A stretch of DNA of 20,795 nt. It comes from Oscillibacter sp. (GTDB lineage: Bacteria > Bacillota > Clostridia > Oscillospirales > Oscillospiraceae). The notes under the pieces are model-generated. The model saw only the letters and a program-made list of their open reading frames with translations. It was not told where the DNA came from and searched no databases. The stretch is taken from NCBI GenBank assembly GCA_017380995.1, contig JAFOCY010000168.1:1-20795 (forward strand), read 5' to 3'. Position 1 is the stretch's first letter. Every line of letters begins with the position of its first letter. The translations under genes were made by a program, and so were the position numbers. Positions 1 to 6,106 of this stretch are shown piece after piece.

Positions 1-602
1 AAGAACTGCCGCCCGCTCAGCTTCATTGGCTCATTGCGGACCGGGAGGAGGCGATTGTGGTGGAAGCGGTGAAGGAGGGCCTCAGGGTTTACGAAGATCC
101 TGTTGGGGTTCTGACCAACAATCCTCCCTTTGATGAGCAGGTATTCAACCTCAATAACTTCATGCACCTGTCTTCCAAGGACCCGGAGAATCGTTTTTCC
201 CCCCGGCTTTCTCTGGAGGTCTACAGCCGGGGAATGGGAGCATTGGGCCTTCCGGGAGATCTTTCTTCCCAATCCCGGTTTGTGCGGGCATCATTTGTGA
301 AGCTGAACTCTGTTTCCGGGGAAGGAGAAAAGGAGAGCGTAAACCAGTTTTTCCACATTTTGGGGTCTGTGGAGCAGCAGCGGGGCTGTTGCGATGTGGG
401 GAATGGAGCCCATGAGATCACCATTTATACGTCCTGCTGCAATGCGGACCGGGGGATCTATTACTATACGACCTATGAAAACCATCAGATCACCGGTGTG
501 GATATGCACGGGGAGGATCTGGATGGGAGAAGGCTGGTGAGCTATCCCTTGGCTGCGGAAGAACAGATCCGAATGCAAAACAGGATGCATCTTGAGCCTT
601 GA
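1..602 (+). CDS. bsh: Choloylglycine hydrolase family protein, probable bile salt hydrolase (5' partial)
   Basis: This is the C-terminal ~200 residues of an Ntn-hydrolase that cleaves the amide bond of glycine- or taurine-conjugated bile salts, or of penicillin V in related family members. The open frame runs in from the left edge (first full codon at position 3), so the GTG at 57 is internal and the catalytic N-terminal Cys lies outside the window. Family landmarks seen are LTNNPPF (the asparagine used in substrate binding), FNLNNFMHLSS, SRGMGALGLPGDLSS followed by SRFVRASF (the conserved active-site arginine), QFFHILGSVEQQRGCCDVG, and a C-terminal YYYTTYENHQITGVDMH block. These match bile salt hydrolases of gut Clostridia better than penicillin acylases. 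The stop is TGA at 600-602. The family call is firm; substrate preference cannot be read from this part. Confidence 0.93.
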   Translation, partial: ELPPAQLHWLIADREEAIVVEAVKEGLRVYEDPVGVLTNNPPFDEQVFNLNNFMHLSSKDPENRFSPRLSLEVYSRGMGALGLPGDLSSQSRFVRASFVKLNSVSGEGEKESVNQFFHILGSVEQQRGCCDVGNGAHEITIYTSCCNADRGIYYYTTYENHQITGVDMHGEDLDGRRLVSYPLAAEEQIRMQNRMHLEP

Positions 603-630
603 AACCCGGATATTCACGCTGTTGCCGCTA

Positions 631-642
631 CCCGGCGCCGGG
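631..642. other. 12-bp GC-only palindrome downstream of the hydrolase gene
   Basis: The sequence CCCGGCGCCGGG is perfectly self-complementary and lies 28 bases after the hydrolase stop codon. It has no room for a normal RNA loop and no following T-run, so it is not a standard intrinsic terminator. It could weakly contribute to transcript ending or be chance in GC-rich DNA. Confidence 0.3.
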
Positions 643-654
643 ACGAAGAAGCTC

Positions 655-682
655 TTGACTTTGTATTAAAAATTGGTAAAAT
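655..682 (+). promoter_or_regulatory. Predicted sigma-A promoter for tRNA-Pro
   Basis: A -35 box TTGACT (655-660) and a -10 box TAAAAT (677-682) are separated by 16 bases. Transcription would start near 689, giving a leader of about 60 bases before the tRNA. The surrounding DNA is AT-rich compared with the hydrolase gene, as expected for a promoter. Confidence 0.7.
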
Positions 683-748
683 GATAAAAGCGTAATTAGG
701 TTGGATTTACTTTGGGAGCACCGACGAAACAGCCTGAAAAGTAAATGA

Positions 749-824
749 CCGGGATTAGCGCAGTTGGTAGCGCGCCTGCTTTGGGAGCAGGATGTCGGGA
801 GTTCGAGTCTCCCATCTCGGACCA
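749..824 (+). tRNA. tRNA-Pro (anticodon UGG)
   Basis: A complete cloverleaf can be folded. The acceptor stem is CCGGGAT/ATCTCGG (one G-U pair), the D arm is GCGC/GCGC, the anticodon stem is CCTGC/GCAGG around the loop TTTGGGA, and the T arm is GGGAG-TTCGAGT-CTCCC. The loop places TGG at the anticodon, reading the proline codon CCA (and by wobble other CCN codons). The discriminator base A is followed by an encoded CCA at 822-824. The gene has its own promoter upstream and a hairpin immediately after it, so it looks like a single-gene transcription unit. Confidence 0.97.
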
Positions 825-874
825 TCTCCGTATGCAATCATGGATACAATGATTGCATACGGAGATTATCTTTT
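825..874 (+). terminator. Intrinsic terminator of the tRNA-Pro unit
   Basis: A perfect 16-bp inverted repeat (arms 825-840 and 850-865) with a 9-base loop begins at the base after the tRNA CCA. It is followed by a T-rich tail, TTATCTTTT. The strength and position fit a rho-independent terminator for the tRNA. The arms are AT-richer than most terminators of the window. Confidence 0.8.
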
Positions 875-944
875 GTTCCTGTGAGTTGCTATTATTTCGA
901 TGTTACAATAACGAGGTCTACTAGTTTTTTGCTGTATCGTCGAC

Positions 945-950
945 TATAAT
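945..950 (+). promoter_or_regulatory. Candidate -10 element upstream of the HsdR-N-like gene
   Basis: A perfect TATAAT lies 45 bases before the TTG start of the next gene. No good -35 hexamer is visible at 16-18 bases upstream (the region reads TAGTTT), so promoter strength or use of an activator cannot be judged. Confidence 0.4.
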
Positions 951-994
951 AGCAAAGAGTAGGCATTCATAGAAATAATACAGAGGTGGTATAA

Positions 995-1459
995 TTGTAT
1001 ATCAACCATATTCTTAAGCGATATAAGTTGCAGATTGATGGCAATCGTATTTATGATCCGATTCGCAAGAAATATGTCGCGCTCACTCCGGAAGAAAGAG
1101 TTCGGCAGCAAACATTGAAGTTCATGCTGCAGCGGCTAAAGGTCCCTGCTGGAAAAATCGGAGTGGAGCGGTCCTTAGGTTCCTTAGGCGACATTGGAAA
1201 TCGAAAGAGAATTGATATCTGCGTTTTCGGGCTCAACGATGAGATCCTTGCCGTTATTGAATGCAAGGCAGATTACATCGGCAGCGGTGAGTCACCGTAT
1301 TTCCAAGCGTTGGATTATGTAGAGAGCCTAAAGGTGCAGAACTACTTTGTTGTGGATGGCTGGGATATGAATGGCTATCATTACAACTATAGCAGAGGTC
1401 AGTTTGATCCAATTGAAGGTGTTCCGACATACGAAGAACTACTGGCATTAACAGATTAA
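995..1459 (+). CDS. HsdR N-terminal-like PD-(D/E)XK nuclease-domain protein (stand-alone)
   Basis: This 154-residue protein resembles the N-terminal nuclease domain of type I restriction enzyme R subunits (HSDR_N_2-like) without the helicase motor. The putative nuclease core is visible as RIDICVF (Asp74), AVIECKAD (Glu89-x-Lys91) and a downstream QALDYV (Gln104), the usual D...ExK...Q layout of PD-(D/E)XK enzymes. The TTG start is chosen because GAGGTGG (983-989) sits 5 bases upstream. No modification or specificity subunit is nearby, so it is not a working type I system by itself. It lies next to a tRNA in DNA visibly AT-richer than its neighbours, which suggests acquisition. It may act in DNA repair or defence or be a domestic orphan; the biological role is unknown. 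Confidence 0.8.
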   Translation: MYINHILKRYKLQIDGNRIYDPIRKKYVALTPEERVRQQTLKFMLQRLKVPAGKIGVERSLGSLGDIGNRKRIDICVFGLNDEILAVIECKADYIGSGESPYFQALDYVESLKVQNYFVVDGWDMNGYHYNYSRGQFDPIEGVPTYEELLALTD

Positions 1460-1505
1460 CCATTCCTGATTCCAAGAAGGGGGAACCAAAACCCTTTGAC
1501 TTTCG

Positions 1506-1643
1506 ATGAAGCTTCAAGTAGAATGTGATCTTGGTGATTGCATGGAAGAATACTTGATTCAAGTTGAAGACGAACAGGATCCTATGACGGTAGATAATGA
1601 GCCGCTCTTGGGACAGATTTCGTTTGACGAATTACTCGCTTAG
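1506..1643 (+). CDS. Possible 45-residue acidic micro-protein (doubtful)
   Basis: A short frame starts at ATG 1506 and ends at TAG 1641-1643, 46 bases after the HsdR-N-like gene. The product is acidic (many Asp and Glu), begins MKLQVECDLGDCMEEYL and ends FDELLA; it matches nothing I recognise. The nearest purine-rich stretch (AAGAAGGGGGAA, about 1475-1486) is some 20 bases from the ATG, too far for a normal ribosome site. It may be a small co-transcribed protein, a remnant of a longer gene, or chance. Confidence 0.3.
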   Translation: MKLQVECDLGDCMEEYLIQVEDEQDPMTVDNEPLLGQISFDELLA

Positions 1644-1708
1644 TTGCGGCTCAACTGAAATACAATCTGTCCGGCCTTCACGCCCCAAACAATCTATAAG
1701 CAATTATG

Positions 1709-1739
1709 CCTCTGGAAACGTATGTTTTCAGAGGTTTTT
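1709..1739 (+). terminator. Intrinsic terminator after the HsdR-N-like region
   Basis: An 11-bp stem (CCTCTGGAAAC with GTTTTCAGAGG, one G-U pair) and a GTAT loop are followed by TTTTTG. This would end transcripts coming from the HsdR-N-like gene. Confidence 0.8.
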
Positions 1740-1766
1740 GCTTTGTCTCTAAAGAGCTGAAACGAG

Positions 1767-1793
1767 AAAAACCGCCATTTCTGGCGGTTTTTC
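1767..1793. terminator. Bidirectional intrinsic terminator
   Basis: The hairpin ACCGCCA-TTTC-TGGCGGT (1771-1788) is preceded by an A-run and followed by a T-run, so it can work in both directions. It lies between the forward HsdR-N-like unit and the convergent DUF4298 gene, and probably terminates both. Confidence 0.8.
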
Positions 1794-1842
1794 TTCGTTT
1801 TTGGTTCTTACTTTGAATGGCTGCGCGTGGAGAGCGGATTTA

Positions 1843-2130
1843 CTATATCGCCAGTTCCTTCATGCGCTCTTTTAAGTCCGTGTTGTCCGCCAGAAGATGA
1901 TAGACCGCATCTTCTGACAGGACCCCTCGTTTGAGATTGCTGGGGATCTTACCGGCGTCGTCATCATCGAAATCCTGACGCCACTGCTCGCTGGTGTAAT
2001 AAGCAATCAGTTCCTGCAGCTTGTCCTGAACGGTGCTGTATTTTTCCAGAGCTTCAGACAGAGAAGAGACTGCTTCTGTTGCCTCGTCCAGAATTTGCTC
2101 CATATAAGTGATTCGTTCGATTTGTTTCAT
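1843..2130 (-). CDS. DUF4298 domain-containing protein
   Basis: This small cytosolic protein of 95 residues belongs to the DUF4298 family of uncharacterised Firmicutes proteins. The N-terminal two thirds is a predicted coiled coil (from KQIERITYMEQILDEA to KLQELIAYY). It is followed by the family's typical EQWRQDFDDDDAGKIP and LKRGVLSEDAVYHLL blocks. The start at 2130 is preferred over an upstream in-frame ATG at 2187 because GGAGGT lies 7 bases before it and family members begin MKQIERI. The gene stands alone, with its own promoter and a shared terminator downstream. No function is known for the family; the coiled coil suggests a protein-binding role, which is inference. Confidence 0.85.
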   Translation of the reverse strand: MKQIERITYMEQILDEATEAVSSLSEALEKYSTVQDKLQELIAYYTSEQWRQDFDDDDAGKIPSNLKRGVLSEDAVYHLLADNTDLKERMKELAI

Positions 2131-2138
2131 CTCAGTAC

Positions 2139-2193
2139 CTCCGGCTGCGCTTTTCACCATTGTAATCCTCGGATACAAAAAGCGCAACCGGAG
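2139..2193. repeat. Near-perfect 16-bp inverted repeat spanning the DUF4298 promoter
   Basis: The arms CTCCGGCTGCGCTTTT (2139-2154) and AAAAGCGCAACCGGAG (2178-2193) match at 15 of 16 positions and are separated by 23 bases. One arm covers the -35 box and the other lies at the predicted transcript start, touching the GGAGGT ribosome site. This geometry fits a repressor operator. If transcription starts further upstream, it could instead be an RNA hairpin that hides the ribosome site. Confidence 0.5.
2159..2187 (-). promoter_or_regulatory. Predicted promoter of the DUF4298 gene
   Basis: On the reverse strand, TTGCGC (2182-2187) and TACAAT (2159-2164) are separated by exactly 17 bases. Transcription would start near 2152, about 22 bases before the ATG. 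The -35 box is weak and lies inside one arm of an inverted repeat. Confidence 0.55.
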
Positions 2194-2274
2194 CTATTTT
2201 GCTGATTTTTCCCAGATTTAGTCTGGATTGTTTGAAAAAAGTATGGTTTTTAGAAAGAAAAACCGCATAATCTG

Positions 2275-2303
2275 TTGACAAAACGGTGATTGAACGGTAT
2301 AGT
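2275..2303 (+). promoter_or_regulatory. Strong sigma-A promoter of the lipoprotein-apbE-rnf operon
   Basis: A consensus -35 TTGACA (2275-2280) is followed 17 bases later by TATAGT (2298-2303). The predicted start near 2310 leaves a long leader of about 230 bases before the first gene. No other convincing promoter is visible within the operon. Confidence 0.8.
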
Positions 2304-2369
2304 AAAAAGGCCTATGCAAAGGAATGCGTTCAGCCGTTCCAAGCTGGATTTTTATATCAGAACACATTT

Positions 2370-2403
2370 ACGGTAGCCTTATGATAGACTGCCGTACTTT
2401 TTT
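2370..2403 (+). terminator. Possible attenuator hairpin in the leader of the rnf operon
   Basis: In the 230-base leader, ACGGTAG (2370-2376) can pair with CTGCCGT (2389-2395; one G-U pair) around a 12-base loop. A run of six T (2398-2403) follows after AC. This has the form of a weak intrinsic terminator about 60 bases after the predicted transcript start and 135 bases before the first gene. It could allow regulated read-through. No known riboswitch fold was recognised around it. Confidence 0.4.
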
Positions 2404-2539
2404 GCCAAGTCGTAGGGAAGACAGGGTGTGTTTTGGTGACACATGGATCGTGTATTTTTTGTTTTGAACGGTGTGCGGACCCGGGCAGAACATGAAAATA
2501 AAAAGAAGAAAAACAAAAACCAATGGAGGACAGAAACAA

Positions 2540-3613
2540 ATGAAGAACATCAAGAGACTCATCGCATCTGCTCTGGTGGCTTGCTCTATGCTGGCCCTGG
2601 TCGGCTGCGGTGCCAAGGAAGAGGCTCCCGCCGCTTCTGCCGCCCCTGTTGAGACCCCCGCCGCTACTGAGGCCGAGTACAAGCTGGGCATGGGCGTTGT
2701 GCTGAGCACCGCCAGCTCCAAGGAGAACAACGCTCAGGTCGATGCTACCGTCGCTGCCGTTGTGCTGGATGACGCCGGCAAGATCGTTCTGTGCCGTGTC
2801 GATGTGGCTCAGAACAAGATGGATGTCACCGGCGGCGCCGTTGACACTGCCAAGACCTTCAAGACCAAGATGGAGCTGGGCGCTGATTACGGCATGGCCG
2901 GTATCGTTGATAACAACGGCGACGGCGTGATGCTGGAGTGGGATGCTCAGGCCAAGGCTTTCGAGGAGTACGCTGTTGGCAAGACCGGTGCTGAGATCGC
3001 CGCCATGGAGACCCAGGAGGCCAACGGTCACCTGATCGCTGTGGATGAGGCCCTGCTGGCTGCCGGCTGCTCCATGCAGATCACCGACTTTGTTGAGGCT
3101 GTTTCCAAGGCTTGCGAGGATGCCAACGCCGTTTCCTTCAAGACTGCCGACGCTTTCACCCTGGGTGTTGCCGCCGTCTCCGAGGCTTCCGAGTCCACTG
3201 CCGCTTCCGCTGAGGCTGATGCTTCTGTGAAGATGTATTCTGAGTTCGGCGCTGCTGTTGTTGCTGCCGACGGCAAGATCCTGGCTGCTCTGAACGACGC
3301 TACCCAGCCCAAGATCACCGTTTCTGTGGACGGCGCTATCGTCGAGGCCAGCTACAAGGGCACCAAGCGCGAGCTGGGTCCTGACTATGGCATGGTTGCT
3401 TACGGCGCCGCTATTGCTGAGTGGGATGCTCAGTCCGCCGCCTTCTCTGCCTACACGGTTGGCAAGACCGCTGCCGAGGTCCGCGCCATCGAGACCAAGG
3501 AGAACGACCACGGCTATATCGTTCCCGCAGACGAGACCCTGTATGCCAGCTGCACCATGCAGATCACCGGCATGATGGAAGTCATCGCCCGCGCTGCTGA
3601 CTACGCCCGCTAA
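2540..3613 (+). CDS. Surface lipoprotein with two tandem copies of an uncharacterised domain
   Basis: This 357-residue lipoprotein opens the rnf operon. It has a signal peptide with lipobox LVGC (lipidated Cys23) and an Ala/Pro/Thr-rich spacer to about residue 46. Two related domains of about 150 residues follow (about 47-195 and 206-355). Each copy carries the marks ELGxDYGM (112-119; 278-285), EWDAQ followed by YxVGKTxAE (133-152; 294-313) and CxMQIT (177-182; 338-343). The domains recall FMN-binding lipoproteins in layout, but I see no [S/T]GAT flavin attachment motif. ATG 2540 has GGAGG 10 bases upstream; an upstream in-frame start at 2471 lacks support and would spoil the signal peptide. 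The codons are strongly biased to GCC/GGC/CTG/AAG, suggesting high expression. Its position implies a role in or beside Rnf electron transfer, which is inference. Confidence 0.85.
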   Translation: MKNIKRLIASALVACSMLALVGCGAKEEAPAASAAPVETPAATEAEYKLGMGVVLSTASSKENNAQVDATVAAVVLDDAGKIVLCRVDVAQNKMDVTGGAVDTAKTFKTKMELGADYGMAGIVDNNGDGVMLEWDAQAKAFEEYAVGKTGAEIAAMETQEANGHLIAVDEALLAAGCSMQITDFVEAVSKACEDANAVSFKTADAFTLGVAAVSEASESTAASAEADASVKMYSEFGAAVVAADGKILAALNDATQPKITVSVDGAIVEASYKGTKRELGPDYGMVAYGAAIAEWDAQSAAFSAYTVGKTAAEVRAIETKENDHGYIVPADETLYASCTMQITGMMEVIARAADYAR

Positions 3614-3647
3614 AAAGACTTTTTGACCGGACATAGGAGATGAGTGT

Positions 3648-4706
3648 TTGAAAAGGCTGAAGAAAGAACTGGCTTTATGCTGCGTGCTGACCATGCTGGT
3701 CGTTATGACCGGCTGCACTCAGGCGGCAGAGCCTGCCGCAGACCCCATGGGTATGGCATATTTCAACTATTTCGACACCGTCTCCTATGTCTATAATTAT
3801 GCCGGAGACTCGGCGGAGACGTTTGAAGTTCGCTCCGCCGAGGTTTCTGATATTCTCTCGGAATATCACCAGCTTTTTGATATTTATCATGAGTATTCGG
3901 GCATCAACAATTTGTGCACCATCAACCGTCTGGCCGGCGGAGAGCCTCTCCGGGTGGATGAGAAACTGATCAATTTTCTGCTCTACGCAGAAGAATTATA
4001 TCAGCGCACAGACGGCGAGATGAACATTTTGATGGGTGCAGTCTTGCGCATTTGGCACGATTACCGGACAGCGGCAGGGGAAGATCCTTCCACAGCTGCT
4101 GTTCCGCCCATGGAGGATCTTCTGGAAGCTGCGCAGCACATTGATTTTTCGCTGCTGGAGATCGATGCGCAGGCCGGTACGGTTCGCTTGACCGATCCGG
4201 AAGCCTCCATTGATGTGGGCGCCCTGGGAAAAGGATATGCCGCCGAACAGGCCGCCGAACATTTGAGAAAACAGGGAATATCCGGTTACGTCCTGAATGT
4301 GGGCGGCAATCTTCGTATGATCGGAAGCAAGCCTGACGGCAGCGGATGGGTCACCGGCGTTAAGGACCCCGCCCGGCCCGGAGAGGGGTTTGCCGCGAAA
4401 GTAACACTGGAAGATACCTCTTGTGTGACCTCCGGTAATTACGAGCGGTTTTATGCCGTGAACGGCACACGGTATCATCACATCATCGACCAGGACACGC
4501 TGTTCCCAGCAGAGTATTGTGATTCCATTACGGTAGTCACCGAGGACAGCGGTTTGGCAGACGCCCTCTCCACGGCGCTGTTCTGTATGTCCTATGAAGA
4601 TGGCATAGAGCTGCTGGCGTCTTTTGAAGATGTGGAGGCGCTGTGGATCTTTGCAGATGGTACCCTTCGTTATACCGACGGCTTTGGCCAGCTTCTTACA
4701 AATTGA
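3648..4706 (+). CDS. apbE: FAD:protein FMN transferase (ApbE), lipoprotein
   Basis: ApbE cleaves FAD and attaches FMN through a phosphoester bond to a threonine of target proteins, here most likely RnfG and RnfD. The protein has 352 residues, the normal family length, with a signal peptide and lipobox VMTGC (Cys23), placing it on the outer face of the membrane. Family motifs are IDVGALGKGYA (188-198), LNVGGN (216-221), TSGNYERF (261-268), YHHIID (276-281) and ADALSTALF (304-312). The usual D-P-x-T-G-x-P after HHIID reads DQDTLFP, a minor deviation. The TTG start at 3648 is supported by GGAG 8 bases upstream. The weak start codon and less biased codons than its neighbours fit a catalyst needed in low amounts. 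It lies 34 bases after the lipoprotein gene and 53 bases before rnfC. Confidence 0.95.
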   Translation: MKRLKKELALCCVLTMLVVMTGCTQAAEPAADPMGMAYFNYFDTVSYVYNYAGDSAETFEVRSAEVSDILSEYHQLFDIYHEYSGINNLCTINRLAGGEPLRVDEKLINFLLYAEELYQRTDGEMNILMGAVLRIWHDYRTAAGEDPSTAAVPPMEDLLEAAQHIDFSLLEIDAQAGTVRLTDPEASIDVGALGKGYAAEQAAEHLRKQGISGYVLNVGGNLRMIGSKPDGSGWVTGVKDPARPGEGFAAKVTLEDTSCVTSGNYERFYAVNGTRYHHIIDQDTLFPAEYCDSITVVTEDSGLADALSTALFCMSYEDGIELLASFEDVEALWIFADGTLRYTDGFGQLLTN

Positions 4707-4759
4707 TGTGGCCCGAGTATTCATCATTCAGAAAAATAATAAGAGGAGGAAGGAAACTG

Positions 4760-6103
4760 ATGCGACCCAAGAAAAACATCTCCACTTTGAAATTGCATCA
4801 TCATAAGCATACTGCGGCCAGCCAGTCTGTCCGTATTGCTCCCCCCAAGGAAGTTCTGCTTCCCATGACCATGCACGCCGGCGCTCCCGCTGAACCCATT
4901 GTTGCAGTGGGCGATTACGTCCGCGTGGGCCAGAAGATCGCTGAGCGCGGCGAAAAAGGCTTCTCTTCTCCCGTTCATGCCACCGTGTCCGGCACGGTCA
5001 CTGCTATCGAGCCTTACACCCAGGCCGATGGCCGTTCCGTGCAGATCATCCGCATTGAGAGCGACGGCAAAATGGAGAAGGACCCTGCCATCAAGCCCCC
5101 TGTTGCCAACGACGTCGAGGAGTTCCTGGAAGTTGTGGCGGAAAGCGGCATCGTCGGCCTGGGCGGCGCTGCATTCCCTCTGTGGGGCAAGCTTGCCGCC
5201 GTGCGTAGAAATCAGATCGACACCGTGCTCATCAACGGCGCCGAGTGCGAGCCCTACATCACTTCCGACCACCGCATGATGGTGGAGCACAGCGACCTTA
5301 TCGTCAAGGGCGTTGAGATTCTGCGCAAGTGGATGAAGTCCAAGCGCTTTGTCATCGGCATCGAGGATAACAAGCCCGATGCCATCGTCAAGCTGCGGGA
5401 GGCTTTCGCCGGCGATACTTCTGTGGAAGTGCTGCCCCTGCCCAGCATCTACCCCCAGGGCGCCAAGCAGGTTCTGCTGTACAATGTTACCGGTCAGGTG
5501 GTCAAGGGCGGCCAGCGTCTGGCATCCCTGGGCGTTATCATCATCAACGTTTCCTCTTTGGCCAAGCTGGCCCAGTACATGGAAGATGGTATGCCCCTGA
5601 TCGACCGTATCGTCACCGTGGACGGCTCTGCCGTGAAGGAAGCCAAGAATCTGGTGGCCCCCATCGGCACCCCCATTGAGCATCTGTTTGAGCAGGCCGG
5701 CGGTCTGAACTGCGAGCCCGGCAAGGTGCTCATCGGCGGCCCCATGCTGGGTATTGCCGTCAAGTCCATGAGTGAGCCTACCCAGAAGGCCACCAACGCC
5801 ATCCTGGCCATGACGGAGAAGGAGGCAAAGACCTTCGAGCCTACTGCCTGCATCCGCTGCGGACGTTGCGTTGCCAACTGCCCCGTGAGCCTGAACCCCG
5901 CGGCTCTGGCCCGCGCTGCCGAACTGGAGGACGAAGACCAGCGCTTCATCCGCCTGCAGGAGTATTCCATCGGCCAGTGCATCGAGTGCGCCTGCTGCTC
6001 CTATGTCTGCCCCGCCCACAAGCCCCTCATGGCCCAGAATTTGCAGGCCAAGCGCTTTGTTAAAAAGTACAAAGCCGAACATACTACGGAAGGGAGGAAC
6101 TAA
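4760..6103 (+). CDS. rnfC: Rnf electron transport complex subunit RnfC
   Basis: RnfC is the cytosolic, membrane-associated subunit that exchanges electrons with NAD(H) through FMN and two [4Fe-4S] clusters. The 447-residue product has the N-terminal sandwich domain (PPKEVLLPMTMHAGAPAEP, then a lipoyl-like hairpin), the nucleotide/FMN-binding motif GLGGAAFP (133-140) and INGAECEPYITSDH. An SLBB-type region follows, and then two ferredoxin motifs with cysteines 364/367/370/374 and 407/410/413/417. In the glycine-rich loop the usual FPT is FPL. ATG 4760 has GGAGG 10 bases upstream; the frame stays open upstream but overlaps apbE without a ribosome site. rnfD starts 4 bases after the stop. All cofactor motifs look intact, so NADH oxidation or NAD reduction should be possible. 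Confidence 0.96.
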   Translation: MRPKKNISTLKLHHHKHTAASQSVRIAPPKEVLLPMTMHAGAPAEPIVAVGDYVRVGQKIAERGEKGFSSPVHATVSGTVTAIEPYTQADGRSVQIIRIESDGKMEKDPAIKPPVANDVEEFLEVVAESGIVGLGGAAFPLWGKLAAVRRNQIDTVLINGAECEPYITSDHRMMVEHSDLIVKGVEILRKWMKSKRFVIGIEDNKPDAIVKLREAFAGDTSVEVLPLPSIYPQGAKQVLLYNVTGQVVKGGQRLASLGVIIINVSSLAKLAQYMEDGMPLIDRIVTVDGSAVKEAKNLVAPIGTPIEHLFEQAGGLNCEPGKVLIGGPMLGIAVKSMSEPTQKATNAILAMTEKEAKTFEPTACIRCGRCVANCPVSLNPAALARAAELEDEDQRFIRLQEYSIGQCIECACCSYVCPAHKPLMAQNLQAKRFVKKYKAEHTTEGRN

Positions 6104-6106
6104 ACT

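Noticed and set aside
749..1000. CRISPR or other repeat array after the tRNA
   Set aside because: The only repeat is a single hairpin directly after the CCA; no repeated units with spacers are present.
2381..2467. Possible 28-codon leader peptide in the rnf operon leader
   Set aside because: It has no ribosome site, overlaps the candidate attenuator hairpin, and shows no run of regulatory codons.
2471..2539. Upstream in-frame start for the lipoprotein
   Set aside because: It would add a Lys-rich stretch before the signal peptide; ATG 2540 has GGAGG at the right distance and gives a normal lipoprotein signal.
3614..3647. Terminator between the lipoprotein and apbE genes
   Set aside because: AAAAAGACTTTTT could form only a tiny A-T stem with a loop too small to be stable; read-through into apbE is expected.
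2357..3718. A 453-codon reverse open frame over the lipoprotein gene
   Set aside because: It is a by-product of the GCC/GGC-rich codons of the lipoprotein gene. Its product is repetitive Ser/Gly/Leu and it crosses a clear forward promoter and leader.
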